58,054 nucleotides of DNA from Caldilineales bacterium (GCA_012271135.1 JAAXGZ010000053.1:1-58054); one strand, 5' to 3'. Counted from the first letter of the stretch, positions 43,612 to 53,702 are shown. Translations and numbers: made by a program. The notes: generated from the sequence alone by a model not told the origin.

Positions 43612-45053
43612 GACCAACCAACCTGCTGTTCATCCTCTCAGACCAACACAATCCCAGGGCCATGGGCAATGCCGGGAGCCCGGAGGTCCACACGCCCAAC
43701 CTGGACCGTTTGGCTGCGGCCGGAACGCGCTTTAGTGCAGCCTATACACCCTGTCCCATCTGCGTGCCGGCACGGGCCTCGTTGGCCACGGGCCGCTATG
43801 TCCACCAGCTTCGGACCTGGGACAACTCGATGCCGTATACGGGTTCGGTACCCAGCTGGCACCACCGGCTGCGCGAAGCGGGCCACAGAATCGACTCCAT
43901 CGGCAAACTTCATTTCAGAGGTGCTCGGGACGACAACGGCTTCAGCCGCGAAATAGAACCGCTGCATATCGTCGACGGGCAGGGGGACATCCTGGCCTCC
44001 GTACGACGGGATCCACCGCGCCGCCAGGCTTGGCGCGGCGTGCGCGAGGCCGGTCCGGGCAACTCGACGTATCTTGAGTACGACCTGCGCAACACCGCCA
44101 ACGCCAAGGCATGGCTACAGGCGCGCGCAGGGTCGGACGAGCCCCCGTGGGCCCTGTTCCTGTCCTATGTCTGTCCCCACCCGCCGTACATCGCCCCGCC
44201 CGAGTATTTCGAGTTGTACGATCCCGACAGCCTGACACTGCCCCCCGAACCCGAGGGAAGCACCCATCCGGCCTTGGCCTGGATGAGGCAGTTCTTTTCC
44301 CTCGAGGACGTGACGGAAGCCGAGATGCGGCGAATGATGGCCGCCTACTATGGCGTGTGCACCTTCCTGGATGCCCAGATCGGCCAAGTGCTGGATGCCC
44401 TGACCGATCTGGGCCTGGCCGCAAGCACCCGAATCCTGTACAGCAGCGACCATGGGGAAAGCCATGGTGCGCGCGGGCTGTTTGGAAAGTTCAGCCCTCA
44501 TGACGAAACCTGTGCCGTGCCTCTCATCATGGCGGGGCCGGAGATTCCGGCCGGTCGCACCTGCGATGTGCCCGTTAACCTGGTGGACTGCTTCCAGACC
44601 GTGCTGGAGGCCACAGGCATCGAGGAACAGCCGGAGGACCGGGATCTGCCCGGCAAATCGTTGTTTGGCATCCTGGCGGACGAGGCCGGTGACCGCACCG
44701 TCTTCAGCGAATACCACACGGTCGGTACGGAGGATGCCTGGTACTTGTTGAGGAACCGAAGGTACAAATACGTGCACTTCACGGGCCGTAGCCCGTTGCT
44801 GTACGACATGCTTGAAGACCCTTTGGAACTGACCAACCTTGCCGGTCTCCCCGAACACGCGGCACGGGTCCGGGGATGCGCCGCAGAGTTGCGCGCGTTG
44901 TTGGACCCGGACTCCGTCAATGCCGAAGCCCATGACGACCAGGTTGCCCGCGTGGTCGCCGCCGGGGGGCGGGAAGCGGTATTGGCGAGGGGAGCGTTCG
45001 CCAACTCCCCGGTCCCGGGCGAACAGCCGGCCTTCAGATCCTTCGCCAAATAA
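43599..45053 (+). CDS. Sulfatase-family hydrolase (formylglycine type)
   Basis: The 484-residue product is a type I sulfatase/alkaline-phosphatase-fold enzyme. Near the N-terminus NLLFILSDQHNPRAMGN gives metal ligands. The formylglycine motif C-x-P-x-R is ICVPARASLATGR, with Cys55 as the residue to be oxidised by a maturase. Later motifs are FLSYVCPHPPYIAP and ILYSSDHGESHGARGLFGK. No signal peptide is seen, so it may be cytosolic. Choline-sulfatase-like and other sulfatases share these features, and phosphonate monoester hydrolases are related; the substrate is unknown. GTG at 43599 overlaps the UbiA gene. No sulfatase-modifying gene is in the window. Confidence 0.9.
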   Translation: MDKVRPTNLLFILSDQHNPRAMGNAGSPEVHTPNLDRLAAAGTRFSAAYTPCPICVPARASLATGRYVHQLRTWDNSMPYTGSVPSWHHRLREAGHRIDSIGKLHFRGARDDNGFSREIEPLHIVDGQGDILASVRRDPPRRQAWRGVREAGPGNSTYLEYDLRNTANAKAWLQARAGSDEPPWALFLSYVCPHPPYIAPPEYFELYDPDSLTLPPEPEGSTHPALAWMRQFFSLEDVTEAEMRRMMAAYYGVCTFLDAQIGQVLDALTDLGLAASTRILYSSDHGESHGARGLFGKFSPHDETCAVPLIMAGPEIPAGRTCDVPVNLVDCFQTVLEATGIEEQPEDRDLPGKSLFGILADEAGDRTVFSEYHTVGTEDAWYLLRNRRYKYVHFTGRSPLLYDMLEDPLELTNLAGLPEHAARVRGCAAELRALLDPDSVNAEAHDDQVARVVAAGGREAVLARGAFANSPVPGEQPAFRSFAK

Positions 45054-45153
45054 TCCAGGGGTTCCGGGGCTGTGCAGCGGCTCCTCCAGCGACCGGGTCG
45101 ATTGAGACCTCGACGCAAGCAGGTGAAGACTGACAACAGCCTTTCGGGCCGGA

Positions 45154-45402
45154 ATGCAGACGGCACCCATCGGACGCGCGCAGGATCCATTGTCCGAATC
45201 CGATCCGGTCAAGCAGTTGGAGACCCGGCGGAATTTGATCCCCTGGTACCTGGAACATCTTTCCGAGCGGCGCGCCGAACTCGAAGGGTTGAGCCATGTC
45301 GAGCCGGAACATGCACACCGCGTCGCTCATGAATACGGGGACGGCTGGACCACCAGCTCCGACTACAGCACCGAGGACCTGGGACTGTTTGGACATCGGT
45401 GA
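45154..45402 (+). CDS. Small hypothetical protein downstream of the sulfatase
   Basis: I do not recognise this 82-residue protein. It reads like a real soluble peptide rather than a shadow frame: a helical core (PWYLEHLSERRAELEGL), then a charged, His-rich end (SHVEPEHAHRVAHEYG) and TTSSDYSTEDLGLFG. No strong ribosome site precedes the ATG at 45154. It lies 100 bp after the sulfatase gene and could share its transcript. Confidence 0.42.
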   Translation: MQTAPIGRAQDPLSESDPVKQLETRRNLIPWYLEHLSERRAELEGLSHVEPEHAHRVAHEYGDGWTTSSDYSTEDLGLFGHR

Positions 45403-45492
45403 TGACGGCACATGGGCGGCCCAGGAATCCCGATACGGCCCCTTTCGGCTGTGGACAGTTCCTTAAAACAGCGCCAACCGGTACTGGGAAGG

Positions 45493-45990
45493 TCATTCGC
45501 TCTCGGTTGATGGGGCCGTGTTGCACGCCCCCATAACTCGAGTCTTGGATGAGCCGTCCCATCCGCAGTCCCGGTTCGTTCCAAGGGCAGGCGTTTGACT
45601 TCCCTGTAGGGCGCGTACAATCGCATCTCCGTCGTACAGCCGCTCCCGGATGTTGCAGGCGGCATTGGTGTCCGCGTCCAGCGCAACTTCGCCCATGCCG
45701 TAAAACCGATCCCATCGACAGTGGCCCGGCAACAGGCCCGTCCGGGAGTCGATTTGCGATGTGCAGGCAGAATTCACCAATACCGGTGCAGAACCTCTGC
45801 GCCGAGACATCGAGGTGAGGGGATCGGCCATGACGCCCTTGACCCAGCCGCGCAGCCGACGGGTCGTGTCCCTAGAGTGGTACCTGGCCGACTTCATGGG
45901 TGCCGTCGGTCTTCGCAGGCGATGGTGTCCGACCACGCCAGCAGATCGGCTGCCACCAAGGCAACTGCATCCCCAGTGCTCTGCATTTGC
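45493..45990 (-). pseudogene. Decayed tnpB-like transposase gene (same family as the relic at 14 kb)
   Basis: The minus strand encodes MKSARYHSRDTTRRLRGWVK, then LVNSACTSQIDSRTGLLPG and MGEVALDADTNAACNIRERL, which correspond to the final RuvC part of a TnpB subgroup lacking the CxxC ribbon. Just upstream, in another frame, is VAADLLAWSDTIACEDRR, matching the segment around the catalytic Glu. The N-terminal half is gone or unrecognisable; the 5' boundary given is approximate. The relic at 13.8-14.7 kb carries close counterparts of the same phrases. Confidence 0.65.
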
Positions 45991-46122
45991 GGCCGGACAG
46001 GGCTGTCACCGTCTGATCCTGCGTTTCCGCGTCACTGAGCCGGTGACGCCCAATTCAATCCGCGTCTGGAATGTGGCCGCAGGGGACGCCATCCAAAGTA
46101 GTTGGTACACGGCTGTCCCGGC

Positions 46123-48714
46123 CTATACCCTGGGTTGCGGATCCCTGGAAGTCACCTTGGGCAGCTTCAAGGGAAGGTCCAGAGGCAAGGGCCGCGGCTC
46201 CGACTGCGGATCGCGCTTGGCCCTGCTCACCCAGACCGTGTCCACATTGGGTTCCAGAGCCGCTTCAAACACCTGATCGACATCGTCCACCAGGACAAAC
46301 TTCAACTTGCGGCGAATGGCTTCCGGTATGTCGGACAGGTCTGTCTCGTTGCGTCGGGGCAGCAGGATGGTGGTCAGGCCCAGTCGTTCGGCGGCCAGGA
46401 CCTTTTCCTTAATGCCTCCCACGGGCAACACCTTGCCGCGCAGGGTGATTTCCCCCGTCATGCCAACCTGCTTGCGCACCGGCCGCCGGGTCAACAGCGA
46501 TGCCAGCGACGTGGCCATCGTAATGCCGGCGCTCGGCCCATCCTTGGGGATGGAACCGGCCGGAATGTGGACGTGAATGGAGTGGTTGGAGAACATGCCG
46601 GGTTCGATACCCAGATCGCGGGCACGGGAACGGATGAAGCTCAGGGCGGCTTGGCCACTCTCCCGCATTACGTCCCCCAGCTGGCCCGTAATCTGAAAGG
46701 CCTGCTCGCCAGGCATGATGATGGACTCAATGAACAGCACGTCTCCGCCGGTCATGGTCCAGGCCAGGCCGGTGGCCACGCCCGGCATGTCGGTGCGGTG
46801 AGAGAGCTGCTCGCTGTGGTACTTGGGCTTGCCCAGATGCTCCATCACCTGGTTCTTGCGGACCCGCGTATTGCTTGAGGCGGAACCGGTGGCAATGTCC
46901 GTGGCGGTCTTGCGACAGAGCTTGGCGATGTTGCGCTCCAATTCGCGGACCCCTGCTTCGTTGGTATAACCGCGCACAATGGTTTGCAGGGCGCCTTTCG
47001 TGAAGCCGATTTCGTCCTCGTGCAGGCCGTTTTCCCGAATCTGGCGCGGCAGCAGGTAGTTCTGCGCGATCTTGACCTTCTCCTCCTCCGTGTAGCTGCT
47101 CAACTGGATGATTTCCATCCGATCGGCCATGGCCGGCGGAATGGCCTCCACCATGTTGGCGGTCGTGATGAACATCACGTTGCTCAGGTCGAACGGCACG
47201 TCGAGGTAGTGGTCGTTGAACTCCCGGTTCTGCTCGGGGTCCAGCACTTCCAGCAGGGCGCTGCTGGGATCGCCGCGGAAGTCCGAACCCAGCTTGTCCA
47301 CCTCGTCCAGCATGAAGACGGGGTTGTTGGTTCCGCACCGCCGCAGGTTCTGGATGATACGACCCGGCATGGCCCCCACATAGGTGCGCCGGAAGCCCCT
47401 GATTTCGGCCTCGTCGCGCACGCCGCCCAGCGCCAGGCGCACGAATTCCCGCTTCATGGCACGGGCAATGCTGATTCCCAAGCTGGTCTTGCCCACGCCG
47501 GGCGGCCCCACAAAGCACAGGACCACCCCTTCGCGCTCCCTGCGGATTTTGTCCCACAGGTTCGCTTCCTCGTGCTGTTCGGACCGCCGGGTCTGGCGCA
47601 GCTTGCGCACCGCCAGATACTCGAGGATGCGGCTCTTGATATCCGTCAGGCCGTAGTGGTCCTCGTTGAGAACGCGGCGGGCCCTTCGCAGGTCCAGGCT
47701 GTCGGACGAACTGTTGTTCCAAGGCAGGCCGACCAGGGTTTCGATGTACGACTTGATCACGGAGTATTCGGCCGCCTGAATCGGCACCCGCCGCAGCCGG
47801 TTCAACTCGCGCGTCGCCTCCTCCGTGGCCGTGGGAGGCATGTTTGCCTCGGCGATACTGGCCTCCAATTCCTTGATGTCCACCATCTGGTCATCTTCGT
47901 CGCCGAGTTCCTTGTTGATGACCTTCATCTGCTCGCGCAGGAAGAACTCCCTTTGGGAGCGTTCCATCTCGCCCTGGGCCTGGGACTGGATCTGCTGTCC
48001 CAGCTCCATGATCTTGATTTCCTTGTCCAGAATGCCCAGCACGATGCGCATCTTCGCCGCAGTGCTGTCCTCGCCGAGAATCTGCATGCTCTGCTCCACG
48101 TCCATGGGCAGGCTGCCGGCAATCAGATAGGTGAACTGCAAGGGGGAACGGGTGTCCAACGCCATCTCGGCCACTTCACTGGGAGTCTGGCGGTCGAGTT
48201 CGGCATATTCCCGGTAGCGGGTGCGCAGCAGCCGCACCAGCGCCGTCATTTCCTCCCCTTCCTCAACCGTTTCCGGCTGTGCCTCCACCTCCGCCCGCAG
48301 ATACGGATCCAGCTGGCTCCAGGCAGTGACTCTGACCCGGTCCAATGCCCGTACCAGCACGCGCAGGACACCGTCCGGCGCTCTCATCACCTTGTGGATG
48401 ACCGCGACCACGCCGACATCGGAAATTTCATCCGGGCCGGGTTCCTGGTCATCGGACCGGGAGGCCACCAGCACGACATGGCGCTGGGTGGGCATGTTGT
48501 CGCGGATGATGCGCAGGCTGCGGGGCTGCCCCATGGTCAGGGGTATCCACATGTACGGATACACGACCAGACCCTGAAGGGGAATGACCGGCAGATCCTT
48601 CAGGTGGTCCGCCTCCCCCTCCGACACTTCGGGGTCTCCCAGATTCCTGATCTCGTCCGATTCATATAGGACCTCTTCCTGATCCGAGTGGCTGTCTACC
48701 CGTTCGTCATCCAT
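46123..48714 (-). CDS. lon: ATP-dependent protease Lon
   Basis: Lon degrades misfolded and short-lived regulatory proteins. The 863-residue product has the N-terminal LON substrate-binding domain (about 35-240, [19 protein letters not shown]), a coiled-coil linker, the AAA+ module with Walker [12 protein letters not shown], Walker [11 protein letters not shown], and the sensor region [21 protein letters not shown] (cut). The proteolytic domain has catalytic Ser728 in [12 protein letters not shown] and Lys about 40 residues later in [13 protein letters not shown]. It stands alone on the minus strand, with a GCCGGAAATCCGGC palindrome 75 bp upstream of the ATG (48788-48801) that may bind a regulator. 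An acidic stretch precedes the LON domain. Confidence 0.97.
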   Translation of the reverse strand: MDDERVDSHSDQEEVLYESDEIRNLGDPEVSEGEADHLKDLPVIPLQGLVVYPYMWIPLTMGQPRSLRIIRDNMPTQRHVVLVASRSDDQEPGPDEISDVGVVAVIHKVMRAPDGVLRVLVRALDRVRVTAWSQLDPYLRAEVEAQPETVEEGEEMTALVRLLRTRYREYAELDRQTPSEVAEMALDTRSPLQFTYLIAGSLPMDVEQSMQILGEDSTAAKMRIVLGILDKEIKIMELGQQIQSQAQGEMERSQREFFLREQMKVINKELGDEDDQMVDIKELEASIAEANMPPTATEEATRELNRLRRVPIQAAEYSVIKSYIETLVGLPWNNSSSDSLDLRRARRVLNEDHYGLTDIKSRILEYLAVRKLRQTRRSEQHEEANLWDKIRREREGVVLCFVGPPGVGKTSLGISIARAMKREFVRLALGGVRDEAEIRGFRRTYVGAMPGRIIQNLRRCGTNNPVFMLDEVDKLGSDFRGDPSSALLEVLDPEQNREFNDHYLDVPFDLSNVMFITTANMVEAIPPAMADRMEIIQLSSYTEEEKVKIAQNYLLPRQIRENGLHEDEIGFTKGALQTIVRGYTNEAGVRELERNIAKLCRKTATDIATGSASSNTRVRKNQVMEHLGKPKYHSEQLSHRTDMPGVATGLAWTMTGGDVLFIESIIMPGEQAFQITGQLGDVMRESGQAALSFIRSRARDLGIEPGMFSNHSIHVHIPAGSIPKDGPSAGITMATSLASLLTRRPVRKQVGMTGEITLRGKVLPVGGIKEKVLAAERLGLTTILLPRRNETDLSDIPEAIRRKLKFVLVDDVDQVFEAALEPNVDTVWVSRAKRDPQSEPRPLPLDLPLKLPKVTSRDPQPRV

Positions 48715-48933
48715 CTGGGGACTGTCTACCTTCTGCGCCAGGACAGGCGGTTCCTGCCTTGGAAAAGCGAGTCTAGCACAGGGATTCGCCGGAAATCCGG
48801 CCCGCAGCGAACCTTAACGGAACACATACACAGACCTTCGAACCGGGCCACGAATCCAGCAGTCGGGGACATCGGATATGGAGCCGCGGCTTGGTTGACA
48901 ACCTATAATCGCGCGTTCCGCCAGCACCGATCC

Positions 48934-49578
48934 GTGTTCTTGAGTTCGTTGCAGACCATCCCCACCGCCGCGTTCCTGGACGCACTCGCGTCCCGCGAAC
49001 CCGTGCCGGGCGGCGGAGCCGCAGCGGCCGTGGCAGGCGCCCATGGAGCCGCCTTGGTGTGCATGGTTCTGAATCTAACCGTGGGCCGCAAGCGGTTCCA
49101 GCGCCACGAAGCGATTCTGCAGCCAATCCAGCAGCAGCTCGAGATGAACCGCTTGGAGCTGCTGGAATTGGCAGAACAGGACACTGCCGCCTACGCCGAA
49201 GTGGCGCGCTGCCTGAAGCTGTCGGCGCACGATTCGGCCGCACGCACAGTTCGCGCGGAGCTCGACCAGGTCCTGCACGCGGCAGCCGCCGTGCCCTGCC
49301 AGGTGGCTGCAACCTGCCGCAATGCACTCGTAGATACCTGGGAGGTGGCGAACCGCGGCAATCGGACAGTCCTTTCCGACGTAGTGGTGGGTACCCATCT
49401 GCTACTGGCGGCCGTTCGCAGCAGCGAGGTCAACGTGCAAGTCAACCTGCGCATGGCCTCCCCAAGCGCAAGGCAGCAAGCGATGACAGCCACCATCGCG
49501 GCCTGCATCGGCGACGCGGATGAGGCTGCCAACCGCACCCTGGACCGTTGTGCAAAGCGGATGAGCAATCCCCGATGA
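48934..49578 (+). CDS. Cyclodeaminase/cyclohydrolase family protein (FchA/FTCD_C)
   Basis: This 214-residue protein belongs to the family of methenyl-tetrahydrofolate cyclohydrolase FchA and formimidoyl-THF cyclodeaminase (the C-terminal domain of FTCD). The family signature near the N-terminus, FLDALASREPVPGGGAAAAVAGAHGAAL (cut), includes the Pro-Gly-Gly-Gly folate-binding turn, and the rest is an all-helical bundle. A GTG at 48934 begins shortly before the conserved core; a TTG two codons later is possible. TATAAT at 48904-48909 may be its -10. It overlaps folD by four bases (ATGA). This coupling to folD, whose catalytic lysine is missing, supports a cyclohydrolase role. Confidence 0.85.
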   Translation: MFLSSLQTIPTAAFLDALASREPVPGGGAAAAVAGAHGAALVCMVLNLTVGRKRFQRHEAILQPIQQQLEMNRLELLELAEQDTAAYAEVARCLKLSAHDSAARTVRAELDQVLHAAAAVPCQVAATCRNALVDTWEVANRGNRTVLSDVVVGTHLLLAAVRSSEVNVQVNLRMASPSARQQAMTATIAACIGDADEAANRTLDRCAKRMSNPR

Positions 49579-50429
49579 CCGCGACACTGCTCAAGGGGCG
49601 CCGGTTGGCCCGTCGGCTGCGCAGTCGGATTGCGGCGGACATTCGCGACCTCCGGAGCCACGCCGGCCGTACGGTCACCATCGCGGCGGTGCTGGTGGGG
49701 GATGACCAAGGCGCGCTGAACTATGCGCGCGCCCAGAGCAGAACCTGTGACAGCACTGGCATCGGTTACCGGCTTGTACAGCTCCCTGGAGATTGCCGAA
49801 TGCTGGACGTTGTCGAGGCGATCGACCAGCTGAACCTTGCCGCGGAGATCACCGGCATCATCCTACTGACGCCCGTGCCGCCTCAGCTGAACCAAACCGC
49901 ACTTCAGTGGCGGATTGCACCGCACAAGGATTTGGAAGGCGTGTCGCCCGGCAACATGGGCCACCTCCTGGCCGACAGCGGAGAATTCTTCACGCCCCCC
50001 ACGCCGGCCGCGGCGATGGCATTGCTGGACAGCTTGGACTTGGAATTGAGCGGGCGCCAGGCCGTAGTCGTAGGCCACAGCGCGATTGTCGGCAAACCGC
50101 TGGCCATGCGCCTGCTTAACCGCCGCTGCACAGTTACCATTGCCCACAAGCACACCGGAGACCTGGCGTCCCTTACCTCCAAGGCCGACATTCTGTGCGT
50201 GGCCGTAGGCAAGCCAGGCCTCATCGTTGGCCATCATGTAAAAAAGGGAGCGGTGGTCCTTGACATCGGAACCACATACGTTGGCAAGACCGTGCTGGGC
50301 GATTGCGATCCGGATTCGGTGGGTTCCAAGGCCGGCTGGCTGACTCCGGTACCGGGGGGCGTTGGACCCCTTACCACCGTCATGCTGATGCGCAATGCCT
50401 GTCGGGCCCTGGCCCGCCAGCTTGGATAG
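49575..50429 (+). CDS. folD: FolD-like methylene-THF dehydrogenase, cyclohydrolase lysine replaced by Gln
   Basis: FolD normally oxidises 5,10-methylene-THF and then hydrolyses 5,10-methenyl-THF. The 284-residue product has the N-terminal catalytic domain and a C-terminal Rossmann domain with VVVGHSAIVGKPLAMRLL, KADILCVAVGKPGLI and PVPGGVGPLTTVML, so NAD(P) binding is intact. At the active site, Tyr50 is kept (ALNYARAQSRTC), but the position of E. coli Lys54, four residues on, is Gln54. That lysine is required for cyclohydrolase activity in characterised enzymes. The protein is therefore predicted to keep dehydrogenase activity only. Its start overlaps the FchA-like gene, which may supply the missing step. 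Confidence 0.92.
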   Translation: MTATLLKGRRLARRLRSRIAADIRDLRSHAGRTVTIAAVLVGDDQGALNYARAQSRTCDSTGIGYRLVQLPGDCRMLDVVEAIDQLNLAAEITGIILLTPVPPQLNQTALQWRIAPHKDLEGVSPGNMGHLLADSGEFFTPPTPAAAMALLDSLDLELSGRQAVVVGHSAIVGKPLAMRLLNRRCTVTIAHKHTGDLASLTSKADILCVAVGKPGLIVGHHVKKGAVVLDIGTTYVGKTVLGDCDPDSVGSKAGWLTPVPGGVGPLTTVMLMRNACRALARQLG

Positions 50430-51269
50430 GCAATTTGGGCAGAAAAGGTTTTGCCGTCTGCCGATGGGTTACGTCGTTGATCACCCTTGGTTCCCAGTAC
50501 CCACACACTGCAAGGAGTGGTGCACAGTGCCGAGTCCTTGCAATCAAGCCGTCAGCCTACCGGAACGACGACATCAGCTTGCCGGCCGTTGAAAGTCGAC
50601 CCATCGACCTACGAATCTTCAAACGGCCACCCGCCTTACTCCCAGCGCTCGAGATGTCTCCAGGGGCTGCCCGGTACGCGATCCGGGCTCTCCGGCCCAT
50701 CACGGCCACTACGGCAAAGCTGTTCCGGGCTCGGCGTGTGCATTGGGAGCCAAGGAGCCAGCTGGACCTTGCCGGACATCAAACGATGATTTACCGGGAA
50801 CGGGTTTCGCTCCCGGTCTCATTGCAGTAGGGACGAGCCCACCGATGGTGCGCCCCCCCCGGCACAACACCCGTGCCGGGTCCTGGCCGGTCTTGGAAGC
50901 GACCATTGCAAGGGGCTCATTGCCGCATGCGGACTCGGATCGAGAACAACGCAATCGGAACAGACCGGCTTGACGACTTGCGACATTCTCCGGTTCGCGC
51001 GTGGGGTATACTGCGTGCATTGACTCAGCCATCGAGGTCCTGCACCAGCCAAATACCGTTCCTTTAGTTCGCGCCTGCCCTGAACTGAATGGTGTGAACA
51101 GGCCAGCTACGCACTTCTCTCCCCCTCCCACAGCCCTCAACCTCCTCCCCGAGGGTTGTCCGCCCGTTCTATCCCCAGACAGCTCAGGCCCGCGCCACCT
51201 TGATCGGCAAAGGCCGGCACCGCGCAACAGGCGCGATCCGCAGAACCCGGCTAGCTCGGGAGCACGTCC
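50430..51269. other. 840-bp region without a supported gene
   Basis: Several open frames are present but none has coding character or recognisable motifs. No insertion-sequence signature could be confirmed. A TATACT (51007-51012) toward the LysM gene lacks a matching -35. The region may contain decayed DNA or an unrecognised RNA. Confidence 0.3.
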
Positions 51270-52202
51270 ATGCACGGGTACTTTATTCGCAACTCACCGG
51301 GGAAATTGGTGTGGGCCCTCGCCCTCGCCCTGCTCCTGTTGTTAACGGTAGGCAGATCCACGGTTTTGGCGCAGGCTCCTATCGGGTCGGGCTACTACGT
51401 CCGGCAAGGCGACACCTTGTACAACATTGCCGCTCGCCACGGCATCACCGTGCAGCAACTGGCAAGCATCAATCCCGACCTTCCGACCCATGGGTACGCG
51501 CAAGTCGGAACCACGCTGAATGTACCCATTCCGGGGTTGATTGGCCCTGCTCCGTCCCAGTGCCCGCAGATGCACACCGTCAATCCCAACGAGACGCTGG
51601 ATTGGATTGGAGGCGCCTATGGAGTCAATCCCGCCGCGCTGGCACACCTCAACAACCTCCCAGCCGGTGCCGCAGTCAACCCGGGCAACATTTTGTGTTT
51701 GCCGTCCTATGCCGCTTTGGATTACACGTTCCCAGGCGTCGGACCAGCCCCCGCCCCCGTGCCGGCACCCATCGCGCCTACACCTGCGTACCTGCCGGTA
51801 TCGCAACCAGTTCCAGCCACACACGTCCCGGCAGGGCCGTGGAACGCCAGCTACTACCACTACCAGCCTCCGGCCAAGTTAGTCCTGAACCGATCGGATC
51901 AAGCCATCAACTTCAACTGGGGTCACGGCAGTCCGGGACGGGGTGTGTATGCCGACATGTTCAGCGTTGCCTGGACCAACACATTCCACTTCAACGGCCT
52001 GAACTACCGCTTTGTGGCCCTGTCGGACGACGGCGTGCGCGTGTGGGTGGGAAACACCCTTGTCATCGACGGCTGGGTGCCCCAAGCAGCCACGCTGTAC
52101 TTCAAGGACTACGCTCCGCCAGCCGGAACCCACCTGGTCCGGGTTGAGTATTACGACTCCGGCGCCGCCGCCCAGATCATGGTGGACTGGGCACCCAACT
52201 AA
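51270..52202 (+). CDS. Secreted LysM-PA14 domain protein
   Basis: This is a 310-residue exported glycan-binding protein. A signal peptide (about 1-35, ending VLAQA) is followed by a LysM repeat (YYVRQGDTLYNIAARHGITV, then LASINPDLP) and a second, more divergent LysM-like repeat (MHTVNPNETLDWIGGAYGVN). A Pro/Ala-rich linker follows, then a PA14-like beta domain (about 185-310) with YADMFSVAWTNTFHFNGLNY, RFVALSDDGVRVWVGNTLVI and HLVRVEYYDSGAAAQIMVDW. LysM binds peptidoglycan or chitin-type sugars and PA14 binds carbohydrates. This combination is frequent in Chloroflexota. It is followed 71 bp later by another secreted protein. Confidence 0.9.
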   Translation: MHGYFIRNSPGKLVWALALALLLLLTVGRSTVLAQAPIGSGYYVRQGDTLYNIAARHGITVQQLASINPDLPTHGYAQVGTTLNVPIPGLIGPAPSQCPQMHTVNPNETLDWIGGAYGVNPAALAHLNNLPAGAAVNPGNILCLPSYAALDYTFPGVGPAPAPVPAPIAPTPAYLPVSQPVPATHVPAGPWNASYYHYQPPAKLVLNRSDQAINFNWGHGSPGRGVYADMFSVAWTNTFHFNGLNYRFVALSDDGVRVWVGNTLVIDGWVPQAATLYFKDYAPPAGTHLVRVEYYDSGAAAQIMVDWAPN

Positions 52203-52273
52203 GGGACTGCTGCCAAACCCCTTGCAGTACCCCCCAACTCTCTCCCCCTGACTGTACACAGGACGGACATTTC

Positions 52274-53677
52274 ATGAAGCCAATCCTCACACCTGCGAGA
52301 CTGGCAGGAATCCTCGTCGCCTGCCTGTTGTTGACGGTGCTTGTTTCCACCTCCCCGGTTCTGGCCGAGCACGAAGGCAGCCAGTTCGACATCATCGACA
52401 CCAGCAGCGAGAGATCCAGCAAGTGGTCCACCCGCGGCTGCACGAATGACGACGACCAGGACGATGGCTGCTATGTCGAGATCGACGCCCAGAGCGACCT
52501 TCGGGAAAATCTGAGAACGGAGTATGCCAAAGCCGACGTCGACACCTGGACCGAGGCATGGGAAAACGTATTTGGAGACCTTTGCCACAACGATGTCGAC
52601 AACGATGACGACTATGACGAGCAGAACCAAGAATTCAACGACTGCTGGGAAGACGGCGATGGCGAAGTTGAATGGCCCATCGTCAAACCCAGTGAGGATT
52701 TCGAGGCCACAGGGTTCTGCAAGTCTGGCGATCGGTACTGTGCCATCAGCATTGAAATCTGCTACAACGCCGACGAGTGTGACGGTTCCAACTCCACGGA
52801 TGACGAATTCGACACGGACGACGGACGCCAAGCCGAATTCTGGGACGACAACGCCAGCTGCCTCTATGACGTAAGTGACAGCAGATTCACCGAATGCGTC
52901 AACCGCGGCCTCGAACGGGTCTACGACCAGTTGGCACGCAGCGGTCGGTTCGGGTATGCCAACCTGCAGTCGGAACTGGAAGACCAGGGCGTGGACATAG
53001 ACGGGTACACCTCCTCGCTTTCCGACGTCGAAGACCGGAACTACTTTGGGGACGAATACCTGAACCTGCCCTATTCGCCATCCCCTGCCCCCGTCGCTCC
53101 GCCGCCGGTGTACCAGATTCCCTATCCCCCGGCACAGCCGTACTACAGCGGCACGCTGTACTTGGATGCCGTGTACGTGAGCTACGGCGACTACCTGGAT
53201 ACGGCGACTGGATTCGGCGAATGCAACACGGCCCAAGGTTGCATCAGAGTGATCGGTTCCGGCCAGGGCATAACCAGCCATCTGGGGCGGGTGTTCATCC
53301 AAATCACCGACCGGCAAACCAGGTCGTGCCTTGCAGCCCAAGGCACCCCGTACTCAGGTCCGATAGTGATGGAGTTTGACGACCCGGCACTCAAGGCATG
53401 CGACACCCGCATCGCCACGGCCAACGGTGCCTGCCCGACACGAGGCATCGGTGTCAAGGAAGAGCTGCTCCGCATGTATCACTTGGGCCTGCTCAGGGGT
53501 CTTCTGTCACCGGCCCACGCCCAGATCCTTCGCCAGGAGGTGGATTCCGCACGGAGCCAGGCGGCAGACTGCCTGTGCCGGTCCGGATTCAGCAATCGAG
53601 ACTTTGTGTCGGTCGCCGCAGGCAACCCCTGGGACTACAACGCGGATGCCCGGCAACCGCTGCTCTGCCGAAGCTGA
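52274..53677 (+). CDS. Secreted, highly acidic, cysteine-containing protein of unknown function
   Basis: I cannot assign a family. The 467-residue protein has a clear signal peptide (about 1-31, ending PVLA). Residues 55-200 are extremely rich in Asp/Glu (for example TNDDDQDDGC, DVDNDDDYDEQNQEFND, STDDEFDTDDG) with scattered Cys, suggesting Ca2+-binding or halophilic-type surface chemistry and disulfides. A Pro/Tyr-rich linker (about 270-300, PSPAPVAPPPVYQIPYPPAQ) leads to a C-terminal domain with six or more Cys. The Cys and acidic residues favour an extracellular protein. It shares orientation and close spacing with the LysM-PA14 gene and may act with it on the cell surface. Confidence 0.75.
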   Translation: MKPILTPARLAGILVACLLLTVLVSTSPVLAEHEGSQFDIIDTSSERSSKWSTRGCTNDDDQDDGCYVEIDAQSDLRENLRTEYAKADVDTWTEAWENVFGDLCHNDVDNDDDYDEQNQEFNDCWEDGDGEVEWPIVKPSEDFEATGFCKSGDRYCAISIEICYNADECDGSNSTDDEFDTDDGRQAEFWDDNASCLYDVSDSRFTECVNRGLERVYDQLARSGRFGYANLQSELEDQGVDIDGYTSSLSDVEDRNYFGDEYLNLPYSPSPAPVAPPPVYQIPYPPAQPYYSGTLYLDAVYVSYGDYLDTATGFGECNTAQGCIRVIGSGQGITSHLGRVFIQITDRQTRSCLAAQGTPYSGPIVMEFDDPALKACDTRIATANGACPTRGIGVKEELLRMYHLGLLRGLLSPAHAQILRQEVDSARSQAADCLCRSGFSNRDFVSVAAGNPWDYNADARQPLLCRS

Positions 53678-53702
53678 TCCGTTGGCATCGGCACTCCCCG
53701 AA

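Noticed and set aside
45154-45402. Treating the 82-residue frame as part of the sulfatase or of the tnpB relic
   Set aside because: It is in a separate frame after the sulfatase stop, and it lies outside the similarity of the relic, so it is listed as an independent hypothetical gene.
46984-48669. 561-residue plus-strand frame inside lon
   Set aside because: It is antisense to the conserved lon gene, with a His/Gln/Arg-rich composition typical of shadow translation.
48895-48909. TTGACA followed by TATAAT upstream of the FchA-like gene as a promoter pair
   Set aside because: The two hexamers are only three bases apart, so they cannot act as -35 and -10 of one promoter; only the TATAAT is kept as a possible -10.
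50303-50830. 175-residue plus-strand frame overlapping the end of folD
   Set aside because: Its first part is a shifted reading of folD, and the rest lacks coding character and family similarity.
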